A DNA stretch of 38,426 bases from Hofstenia miamia (lineage: Eukaryota > Xenacoelomorpha > Acoela): contig SCFE01000033.1 in the NCBI GenBank assembly GCA_004352715.1, forward strand, positions 24,268 to 62,693, given 5' to 3'. The notes beneath the pieces are model-generated. The model was not told the origin of the DNA, made no database searches, and worked only from the letters and a program-made list of their open reading frames with translations. The position numbers were made by a program, and so were the translations under genes. This document shows, one piece after another, positions 1 through 11,300 of the stretch. Position 1 is the first letter of the stretch. Every line of letters begins with the position of its first letter.

Positions 1-597
1 ATATATATATATGATTGATGATTGGTTTTCATTTGGTAAAATTTTCAAAACATTTGCAAAGCACCGCGTATCAGAGGCGTGTTTAGGATTTTTAAAATGG
101 AATAGGAATTAATTTAAATTGGAGCATAGGAATTGTTGATGTTGAAAGAAACGTTTCTTTCCATTGGCGTAACCTACTTTTTCTAACAGACTACATAAAT
201 GTTATGTGAAAAGGTTTTTTTCTAAATTAACTTGGCGAAGTTTTTAAGAGATTGTGAATTAAATGACCTATTTTCAATATTGCTCACCGCTGGTGCTAAA
301 AGGGGTGTGATCGCCACCCCAAAGTAATTTTGATAAATTAAATCAAAAAATGATCGGCAAAAACTTTACAAACTAAGTCGGGAAATGGGTTTTTAGTCTA
401 TTTTTTCAATATTTCGTATAATCAAGACCGACAAAAAAACCTCCTGCTCTTATCTATGCAATGTCAGAGTCTATCTACGAATTTTTATTGATTCAATCTA
501 AGAACTAAGTAAGAAAATATCAAAACTGTTAACAGCAAAAGGGTTTCTGTTTGCTGTTAACAGCTTTTCTAGCTGTTAGCAGCAAAATGGGAAGCCC
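1..597. other. AT-rich sequence, no gene seen
   Basis: It starts in a TA tract. It contains a short repeated and inverted motif around 527-590 (ctgttaacagc/gctgttagcag) but no coding frame or RNA gene that I can support. Confidence 0.6.
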
Positions 598-2933
598 TGC
601 ATATAATTCTTAGATCTATTTTGAAATGTACCATCCAAGCTCTCAAACAAAAATTTAAATGTCTGATTGATAGTGCATTTTCATTGAATGCAAAACCATG
701 AACAGGTTATGACAAGGTTCAGACGGTGATGGAAAAGACACTATCTTTTTCGAATCTAGATTCGACAATGTTTACGAGGGTAAATAAATAATAACACAGT
801 GATTTTTGTCATTCAATATTAGACCAACTATTTTGCAATGTTTTAGCAACAAGTAAATATTATTGAATATGATCTACTGGATTTATAATGAATTATACTG
901 TACTTACACCAGGCGAATTAATGTTTTTTAGTCAAAGTAAGTTAAAGTTAGTCTAATGCAGATTTTCAGCCATAATGCATTTCATTATAATAAATTTTAA
1001 AATAGAGTCTAACTATCTAAAGTTTTGTGTCTTTTTGTGTTTTTTAAAGAAATAAATTTGAAAAAGCACAAAGATTTATATGATCACAAAATTGCAATGA
1101 TTGTTATTTAGAAATGGGTATGCCTAAAATATATTCTTATATTTTAGAAATATGATTCCTTTTCAGTGCCCACTTTGGTGTCTACTAGATTTTTTTTACT
1201 AAAAAAATTTGTACCTATATAACTCTTGGGCATCCAAAGTTATGAAAAATGGCTTTAGAAATTTTTTGAAATCTTGGGTCCCAATTTATAATTACCCATT
1301 TATATAACTACTTTGTTATTTTTATATGTTGGTGTCCAAAATGCTCCAAACTTGTTTAAAATTGCTTATAATAAACTTTATTTCTATTTTTTAAAAAATA
1401 AAAAAACTATTGCTATTTTGGCGCTCGGTGCGGTCACACCTCCAGTTAGGCTACTTTACTTCAGGCAGACCGTTGCCTAATGCTTCAGACTTTCGCTAAT
1501 AATGTGTGAACAGAGCAGCATCAAAATGACATGTACTTTAGTAATATTGTACTAAACTTCAAAGTCATTAAATAAAAGCTAGCATCAAGGGCCACTATCT
1601 TTTCAGCAATTTTGATTATATATTTCTAGCCTAATTTAGCTAGCCCTATGCTTTTAATAAAATTTGCAATATTAAAATATCTTGCATATATGATCAGGTA
1701 TGTATTTTATCTTAAGATAATGAAGGGATTGCTTAAAAATTTCTCAAGGTTAGCTTATCTACCTCAAGCTACATCCTGGATACCTAGCAACCCAGTTAAG
1801 CCCCCCCCCCGCAAATATCCGACTTTTTACGTACTACTTTAAAAATCTCCAGTGTAGAGTGCTGCAAAACCATCTATTTCCATTGAATTCACTGGTACCG
1901 ATCCCGAAAGAGATAAAATCTGAATTTGACTCTTGCCAACGAGGTACTGGGCCAATAACAGAAGGAAATTAGACCCCAAATTTGAAAACTTTTAACAGTT
2001 TTGCCAAATTTCAAGACCAATAGAATTTATCCACTGGGATCGTAGGCAAATATGGGATAAAAGTTCATAGTGTATTTGAAAAGGTCCAAGACCATGTCCA
2101 TATTTGGCATTTGGGCCAATAATTTATGGTCCATCGTACCATTTGTAACCCCTTATACATTAAAATCCTACAAATCCATGTAAATTCATATTGTTAAGCT
2201 CACGCAATTATATTTTTGAAAATACACATGCTAAGCCAATTACAATATGCACGTATTGTACAATGCATATATTAAATGATGTGAGAAAATGGTTTCTTAG
2301 AATTTAAAATGTGTTGCGCAATTTTGGTGTTTCAATATAGCGTAAAATAATTTCATAGAAGAACGAACTAAGAATAGCTTTGTATTTCTGAATTTCAATG
2401 ATTATTCGCAGTAATACATAAGGACTTATTCCTGTATTTGATTTAACCGGTCAAAAGCTGTGAAAATTCTTGAAAATTTGCAATTTTTAATGAATTCTGT
2501 GGATATAAGAAAAATTTTTGTAAAGTATTTTGTATGTATAACTCTAAATTTGGTCTTGCTTATAACATAATCTACATCTTGTTTTTTAACTAAGAATTGA
2601 GTGATTCTGAAGAGCTTGCATGACTAACGTTTCACTCTCAGAATTCGTATTCCGATTCACTACTATTTGCGTCACATGCCTTTGTTCGTGACTGAATATT
2701 CTCATGCTCTTGTTGTGTCATTATCAGGGGACGGATATGAGCGTCCTCACTTAAATTAACCCTAAACACCAAAACGATATTTATTCTTATTAATGTTTCC
2801 AAATTGAATGTATACAAGAATATTTTAATGAGCTATAGACAAAGCTTTGGAGAAAAACAAAAAACAACTAATATTTTGTTGTTGCAATAAATAATTAGTA
2901 TTCATACATATATATTTACCATTTTTAAGAAAA

Positions 2934-3954
2934 GCCTACAAACTTTATCCACCCTTTCCTGTATGTTATTATAAGGTGAAGCCATAATCATGCATATCTG
3001 CAACTCCTCATTCAGTCAAATCCCCAAAAACTTTTGACATTAATTATCTTCTGCCGCATAAGCTAATCAAATCAATTATTTGCAAATAATCATTGATAGC
3101 TATGCCCTCTTCAAGTCCTCTTAAACATCAAGGCAATAGGTAATATATGCGCTAGAATTAATTCGTTTGGAAAGCAGTACAGTAATCCTATTATTAAGAA
3201 CATGTAACAATCTTACTCTAATCAACAAAAAGTGCTCCTTGCTGTTTTGCTTACTATGGCATTCTTTCGTTATATATTTTGACTAAATGCACATTCCGTA
3301 AACTGCTTGTTTAACGAACAATGTAAATACTTTTAACAATCAATCCCAACATGGCTCTTTGTAGCTGACTCTGCTTTAAGAAAAAGCCTTTTCTAGATTC
3401 AGAATTAATTTCAATTAAAACAGATATAATGACAGAAGAAAGTCAATAGCAGTCAGTGTGAAGCCTGGCCTCTTCACCTGAAATCACTATTTGCCAAACA
3501 AGGAAATTGCTAGCTCTAAGAAGTTGGCTAGTAAAAATTCTCCAAATCCAAGCCTTCTCTAATAAAAACGCAGGTCTCTGACATCTACAAGAATATCGGT
3601 AAACATATTACGCCATCATTAAATTTACAAACGTGACGCTAATCATGTGCAAGCAGTAAATTATAACTGTAAATCCTCGTGCAATTTGTTTCCCGACAAA
3701 GTTAGTTAAACTCCGTGGCAACTGCATTTTGCTTCGTTCATCACAAAAATCACCAAGTAACGAAAATTTGGCATCCAGCCTTTCAGTTTCCTCCTTCTCT
3801 TTGCCCAATGGAATAACTGTACTGTTCATTTATGATGGAGTACTTGACTCTCAATAAATGGCTTTTATAATACAGATTTTCGACAAAATTGTTTTAATTC
3901 AGGATTTCCAGCAAGCAATCAATCAACTGCTTGGTAGCCAATAAAATGCTTACT
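2934..3954. other. ~1.02-kb block present only in the left repeat arm
   Basis: The right arm passes from the sequence at 2933 to that at 3955 with only a few extra bases. The block has no terminal inverted repeats, poly(A) or clear target duplication, so deletion from the right arm is as likely as insertion here. It contains a 73-codon minus-strand frame at 3608-3829. Confidence 0.75.
3608..3829 (-). CDS. Unassigned small ORF, 73 aa
   Basis: An ATG-to-stop frame with a charged N-terminal half (GKEKEETERLDAK) and a hydrophobic end (GFTVIIYCLHMISVTFVNLM) that could be one membrane segment. Its composition looks more protein-like than other short frames here. I do not recognise the family. It lies in the block unique to the left arm, and splice sites or a promoter are not evident. 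Confidence 0.2.
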   Translation of the reverse strand: MNSTVIPLGKEKEETERLDAKFSLLGDFCDERSKMQLPRSLTNFVGKQIARGFTVIIYCLHMISVTFVNLMMA

Positions 3955-4425
3955 GAAATACTCATGCGTCTGGGATTTCTATTGCAATTGGACAAAACAA
4001 TTTCTTTTTCCCTTAACATTTTCACTTTAGAAATAATTTCTTCATCTCGTTATCTCAAAAAAAATATATTTTATGTTATGCATTCAAAATAACGTTTTTC
4101 AAAAAGCAGCTTCCATTTCTCCTCCCCAAAAATATTTGAAACTGAGCTACATACACGTAAATTGAAATCAATTAAAACTACAACATATTGACGATCTTCC
4201 ATAAAAAGCAATTACATTAAAACTAAATATAAATAATTCCAATGAAAAAACTATTTTTTATTTTCTTAAGTAATAAGGAATAAAGAATTACGTAATAAAT
4301 TCTTGCACAAGCTATTGCACTATGGCCAAAAGCGAACTTTTACTTCTTTAGACATTTCTAAAAATGTTAATTAGCAAATATAATAAATAGATTTATATAA
4401 TTTTAAGCATATTTTCGAGATGGGA

Positions 4426-4456
<31 letters not shown>

Positions 4457-4600
4457 NNNNNNNNNNNNNNNNNNNNNNNNNNNNNNNNNNNNNNNNNNNN
4501 NNNNNNNNNNNNNNNNNNNNNNNNNNNNNNNNNNNNNNNNNNNNNNNNNNNNNNNNNNNNNNNNNNNNNNNNNNNNNNNNNNNNNNNNNNNNNNNNNNNN
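4457..4600. other. Assembly gap (144 N) in a TA tract
   Basis: Ns flanked on both sides by (TA)n at about 4428-4456 and 4601-4628, at the inner end of the left repeat arm. The true tract length is unknown. Confidence 0.95.
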
Positions 4601-4631
<31 letters not shown>

Positions 4632-5177
4632 AACAGCAGTGTAAAATTTCTAATTACTTTTTTAATCCACCCTCTACAAGCTTTTCCATGAACAACAATT
4701 TTTAAAATTTGAAAAATATCATTTTGAGCAACCGTTTTGGCTCTAGATTTCATTTTGTAGTGTACTCTTTAAACGCCTTCTTATGTCTAAATATACAGTA
4801 ATGTACACACTGAAAGTACAAAGCTTCAAAATACTAAATTAATGCTCATATAGAATATATTATTACACAATTACAATTTTGTTATTTAGTTGTAGGCAGT
4901 AGACTTTGAGATAAAATCTACTGCATTCTGCAAGATATATGATTGAATCTAAGATTTCCTTAAAAATTAACCATCTTTGAATTACTAGGGAAGTTTTTTG
5001 GAAAAGCTAATTTGAGCTCTTGTATTCCATTTCCTATTTGCTTATCTTGGAAGAAGTTTGAAGTATTATTGAAATTGAATTTTACATATTTATGAAAATT
5101 ATCCAATTTAGATCAACGAAGACCTAATTTCCCTTCTAATAATATCATATAACAAACTTGCGTCTCAGCCTTTGCAG

Positions 5178-5353
5178 TCAAATCAGCTTGAAACATCTCC
5201 ACCTCAAATCTCAATCGGAGATGGTCCAAAGCACATCATCCATGTTCTCAGTCGTATGGCACTTATGAGTGAGCAGTGCAAAGAACGCATTCTACAACTC
5301 ACAAAAACACCATCTTCTGATGTCTCCAGCAATTCTGCTCGAACTTCAGAGAG
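5178..5353 (+). CDS. UBR3: UBR3 exon, region upstream of the pre-RING helix
   Basis: First exon recognised in the window. The frame contains KHIIHVLSRMALMSEQCKER and ends in a Ser/Thr-rich stretch. Two acceptors are possible: AG at 5176-5177 (used here) or AG at 5167-5168, which would add nine bases in the same frame. The donor is AG|gtggga at 5354. Two bases are left over and combine with the first base of exon 6179-6306 to give a serine codon, so the phases agree. Assignment rests on continuity with the next exon; this part of UBR proteins is poorly conserved. Confidence 0.6.
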
Positions 5354-8300
5354 GTGGGAGGGGCTTAAATTATTCAATGCAGCAGAAATATCTATTAGCT
5401 TATTTTTCTTATTTATAAATTAGCAGTGCTTAGCAATATATTTTGCCCTATGTTGTTCTTAAGATAGATGTCCTATTTATATTTATATTTTGTGAAAGTA
5501 TAAATTTCTCATTGCAACATAGTCTATATAAAAATTAGTTATAATGTGTGAATATTTTGAAAATTGAGTTTGAATAATTTTCTTTCATTGCACTTCTATG
5601 GTCACTCAAGTTCAAATCCTTTGACTTCAAATGTTATTGTTTACTAATATCAACGTCTGTGTAACAAAAAAAAAATATATATATATATAAGTCTAATCAT
5701 AGTTCGTAGCTTTTCATCATATTTTTGTGTTGATTAAGATTAAGATAATTTTGTATTTTTCTTAGGTGAAAACTATTAAAGAGGATATTGAAGCAGCCGT
5801 AGATAGAAAGCTTTCATTTCCTATTTTCTGTAATCTAATGCAGAAGAACCTTAAATTCCTTAAAAAATACAAAACCTCAATTACAACTGGGCCGTGGAAT
5901 TTGCAGGGTAGGGCTGATCAGATTGTCATCAGGAGATGCCCAATTTGTAAAACCATCGAGATCTGATTGAAGTTTAAAAAAAACATCAGATCAGGTCCAA
6001 TATTAATAAGTTTGCAGTAACTAGCAAATAAAGAGCGTGTAGATGATACACGACAGTCAGGGAGTATTCTGACTATTATGATAAAAACACTTTAGTTTCT
6101 TTATTACGACCATGTATATATTTGAATTATTCATTGTGATATTATAAAAAGTTTGTCTTTTATTGAGCTATTTTACAGCCGTCTTCGAGCTATGGAACAT
6201 AAACGAAAATTGATGGCAGATATGAAACTAAAACAGAAGGCATTCTCGAATATTAATCAAAAGGATATTGAAAATGATGAAAAACTGGGACAGGGTTCCA
6301 GTTCCGGTGAGTATACGCTTATATATCCATTGTTATGGTAAATTTTTTATTTAAGGACTGCTTAAACTTTCAAGATATACTGCATATGTGAAACATAGCA
6401 TTCTAAGTGTATGGTGTGACGTGTAATATAGTGTATAGGAGATCGGCCAGGTTGGTAAACTGTGTACAGACTAACTATGTGTTACCCTAGTAGTCAAAAC
6501 AGGAGTTGCACATTATATTTAGTACTGGCTCAGGGCCATGTAAAACAATCTCTGGGCCCATAGCAATTCATTTATTAAGGGCCCTTTTAACTACTTTTAT
6601 TAAAAGAATTATAAAACTATTGTATTATAACAATTTAATAAAACCATAATAAAACAAACGAAGTTTATAGGTTTTCTAATAAAAAAATTTCTTTCTTCTT
6701 TTGGAAATTGCGAAATCTCTCATTTTCACAGAGAAGTCTATTTTTTCCAAGATATCGTTTTCAATAGGCATAGTAGTTATGCTGTTTAACCTGTCTTCTG
6801 ACATAGAGCTTCTCATATTATTTTTCACAAACTTAAATTTATAAAATGAGCACTCTGTACTACAATTTGTGATCATAATTGACAAGTATATTCGAAATAT
6901 TATATCAATATTTGGGAATAACACAGTGGCTTCTTTGAGACGAAGAAATTGGGAATATTAGAAATACTTGTATTAGTTTCTATTGATGGATCCTCAGCTA
7001 TGTATGTTTGAAGATGTCTTACTTCTTTTCTAAGATTCAATTTACACACAACGTTATTGTATGTATCTCCAAGTAATGCACAGGCTTGTTCTATTTCTAT
7101 TGATGATAGTGAGGGTAGCCGTTGAAAGAATCTAAATTTATCATGCTTTATTTAGTTCTCCTTTTGCTTTCGACGTTTTTCTCAGCACCTGTCTTGTGTT
7201 TGTACATCTAAAATCTCAAAACATTGTTAAATAAATATAAATAATCTTGTATACAATACAATATCTATAGGTATAGGCACACATATAAATCAAGAGGAAT
7301 AAAGTATAGTGGATAACCTACCTTATAAATATTTTTCAATGCTTTCAAAAGTCCACTGCTTTTTAAATGACTCAATTCAAAATAAAATTGACAATTTTTT
7401 AAAAAAAATGGGGAACATTCAATTGGCTGTGTTTTGTATTATGTATTAATTGTGCATTAATATAGCTTTACACCTCTTCTGTTCTTTTGCTGCCCCCCAC
7501 TCAGTGCGAGCCCCCTGGTTAGCCCTTGGGTTAATACAGCTCTGTACTAGCTCACTTCATAGAGTATCCTGTATGAATATGCATCATAGTTATTTACATT
7601 GCCTAAAAAGTAAATCTTTTGTTTCAGTTCACATTATGATTCTATAAGTTCAATTCCATAAAATTGACATCCATGTGAAAAATTGGTTTTCTCCAATTTG
7701 AAAAAAATTCAGTTTTTTAATAAGAATAATTCAAATTACTACAAAATAGCTAGATATTAAAGAATTGATGTTTGATCTCTTATATTATTAAAATATTCTT
7801 ATAATTATCTTTTGAACAAAAATTCATCAAATTCATGATCATAGGATGTGTTTTTTGATCGCCATAATGCAGAAAAAAATTTGATTTCTCTATTTAAATA
7901 ACTTAGTGTTTTCAATATGCACTTTTAAATAAATTATTATTGAGCGGGTTATTACTTGACGCATTTTTAAGCCTATTTTCTTCACAATTTATGTCTGGGT
8001 GAGTTACATTCAAATTGTGAGTTCCGCTCTATCAAAGTTGAAATCGGGCAGATTTTTTAGATCCTATCCCGGCCCATTTCAAAATACGAATAATTCTACT
8101 GAAACCCGGTTGACCCAAACTATTTTTATTTTATGCAACTCATATTCTCGTAATTATTGGGGAAAATAGTATTTTTATTTGAAAAAATCTGAAGAAAACA
8201 AAAAATGTTATTGAAAAGAATAAATGGGACTGCACCATAAAAGGGAGAAATGGCAAAAAATATTATTATTCGTCCTACCCGAAAAATATTCAACAGCAGA

Positions 8301-11300
8301 AAAAATTTATACAGTTGGAATTCTAATATTATTAGGATCAGATAATCCATTAATTTTGCTGAACCACCTCACTAACCCAATTGGGAATAGTAGTTTTTTC
8401 AAATGTCACTAAGAATTTCATAAAATTTTTCTTCAATCACTTTTCAAAGATCCTTATTATTCGAAGATTGAGCTTTAAGTTACTCTTCCTTTGATTTCTG
8501 TCCGACCATGCTCAATGATATTGAAGTCAGGACTTTCTACATGTCAATGTGGGATAAGGGCTACCTCCTTTTCTTCGAAATATTATTTGGCGAATTGTGA
8601 TTCGTTCTTTTGCTAAAATAAAGTCATATAATGGAGGACTACCAACAAATTTTCAACCAAGATTAACACATAATTAGCTGAATACATTATTCCATCAACT
8701 TTGATGATTTTTGCAAATTCCATTTGCTGAAACACCCCATGCCATTATCCAATTACTGCCACATTTAAACACTGGAGTTGTGTATTTTTTAAAAACTCTC
8801 TTTGATAGCTCTGATCGCTTCCCAACGTACTCCAGGCGCCTAAAGTATAGCTCGATTTTCCTCTCATTCGATTATATGGCCCTAATCCAATACTGGGTAG
8901 CATAGTTTTTTGCTCAAAGCCAATTTTTGTCTAGTGTTTCGGAAATATATGATTCTTAGAAGAATTCTACTGTGATATCAACATTGGGTAGAATGTGAAG
9001 AATTGCCATCATAATAATGTAATTACAGAGGTGATTAACTGCACACCATTCTCGCTTTAGCTGCCTGCAAGTTTTTCAGGGAACCCTCTTCAATGGATAA
9101 AATAATGCCTTATCATTTCTATAAGTACGATACCCTGTTTTTATGAACACCAATATTGTTCAATTGCTTCTAAATTTTGTTATAGTGTACCCAACAGGAC
9201 CTTCTTGTAACATTGACGAACTGACAATTGTTGGCTAAGCTTAAACCTTAAGTACTTCTCAAAATAATGAATTTTCTAATTGATTCAGGAAAGTATCAGG
9301 ACATTATCTTAGAAGGAAGTAAAGAAAAAGTCTTTGGCAATGTGTATGCAGTAAAATTGATTTTAATTATTATTCAAACATTTAAGGAAACATTATTTTA
9401 GACTCTAAAATTTAAACTACTGTTTCAATCCATTTGTTCAACTGTCAGAAAGTTCTGTTACATAAGATCCAAAGAGAAAATATTAAGTCACAATTATATT
9501 GTGTTCAAATTCTTTTCTTGAAGTGCCAGGGGATACATTTTTATTATCTAACCTCATTAACTGATTATTGTACACAACTAAACCACTAAACTAGTTTAAT
9601 TATTAAATTGGTAACTGTCTCAATACTTTTGCCAGACCTGTACTTAAATTTAGTTATTATTGAAGAATTAATCCAGTGTTGCTCTTGATCTTGTTGGGCG
9701 CATGGCTAATGAAGTGTGCACTGGTCAAAACACTTTGCTCATGTATTTATGATGTAATTATGATTTATAATTTTATCTACTTGTTTCATTACTTAACTCT
9801 GTACTATATTCCTGAACTTTGCTTTAAAAGGATAACTTGCTTTAACCAGCCAAAAAAGTTTGAAGAAAATTGGAACCCTAATAAAATGTTTATGTTTACG
9901 TACAAGAACAAGTACTTAATAAAGTTTTTTCTAGTGTATTATTCTAAATTTATTAAAACAGCACTATTTTGCTTTACGCGTTCAGAAAAACATTTTTTGG
10001 CTACAAATATTCGACTGTTGAAAAAACAGTTCTAAACATCCACTATCTCCCCTATGCATATGGTTAGAATAATTGTATTTAGATAAACAGTATCATTGTA
10101 TAATATGTGCTAATGAAGCACCTTCTACTGCTAAAAACCCATTTTTGATGACTGCCTACATTGAACCTTCGAAAGGTATCACTTTTTTATGAACTTTTTC
10201 AGAAATTGATTTAGTGCTTGGGTTTCGGGTTCCCTTAGAATGCACTCGTGACATTTCAAATCCACTTGAACTTATTTCAGCGACTGAAAATAGCAACTAT
10301 TTATGCGAGAGTGCGGAAGCATTGTTCAATTCTACGATTCTCAGGCAATCAGCATTCGGTTATTCAAAGGCTCCTTCAGTTGTCGTTAAAACATGCCTTC
10401 ATTATGTTCATAGCAAATGCTTAAAATCATCTCTTGAGTCGGATGTAAGTTGAATTTTAATGATTTTAGAAATAAACTATACGATGAATGAGTGCAATTT
10501 GATCATGAAATTTCAATTTCTAAACATTGTCCAAACATTGCATTTTCCGTATTGTATAATATTTCAAATTTAACAAAAATATTAACCTAAATGGAATAAT
10601 TTCTATCAAGTTAGCAAATTATTAATTTCTTGCTCTGTGCAATTTTGCTATTTCTTTCTGCTTTAGAAAATTTAAAATAACTAATTTTTTTAAGCTTTAA
10701 TTTTTGATTTTTATCTTTCCATATATAACACATAGACATACCAGTTTTCTACAAAACAGAATGCTTCAGTGTATAAGAATTTGATGTTTTCAATTAATTA
10801 ACATTATCTTCTAAAGAGAATTTAACGCAAAAACATGTTCGAACCCTTAAATCATTTGTAATTGAAAAATAGAATAAAAAAAACAAATTTCCCACGCAAA
10901 CGTCGAAAAGTTTCATTTTTTCCTTCGATTTAATTTTTTTCAAAGAAAATTTGTTATTTTACTGTATGGCACAAAACAATGTTAGTCCTATTATAGCCCC
11001 GGCAGACGTTCAAAGAACCTATGCCATGCTATTTTTAGTAATAGGTGCATTGATTTAATCTTTTTTGACATTTCTTAGAATTATATGGAGACTTTAAGAA
11101 TGAACAAATTACTTTGAAATCCTTTAGAGTTTTACTAGCAGTATTATTGATTTCTGAAAGTTAAGTCAAAATTTCATTTTTTTATCCAATGGGAAATAGA
11201 ACCTGTTTGAATAAAATGTATACAACAAAACCTAAAATATAAATTATCAACTAGTATGTGGCGAAAGATGTTATCTCTCGCATTTAGTGAGTGCTTGATC

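Larger units (their letters stand above)
598..4456 (+). repeat. Large inverted repeat, left arm
   Basis: Long blocks are reverse-complementary to 34736-37816: 1855-1930 against 36160-36250, 1440-1800 against 36600-36965, 880-960 against 37440-37530 and 4240-4437 against 34740-34930. Divergence looks moderate, with scattered substitutions and short indels. A ~1-kb block (about 2934-3954) is present only in this arm. The inner end runs into a TA tract and a gap. I recognise no transposon proteins in it. Confidence 0.93.

Noticed and set aside
4403-4753. Long frames made of Ile-Tyr repeats across the gaps at 4457, 22809, 24289, 33736 and 36248.
   Set aside because: They are translations of TA repeats and N runs, not genes.
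9602-9660. A C-x2-C frame near 9630 as the first RING cysteine pair.
   Set aside because: It stops two codons later, has no acceptor, and is the end of the Tc1-like element; the exon at 10083 supplies the pair instead.
9676-10035. 119-codon frame as a real gene.
   Set aside because: Low-complexity Phe/Tyr/Lys-rich composition, non-ATG start, no motif, and it lies in an intron.
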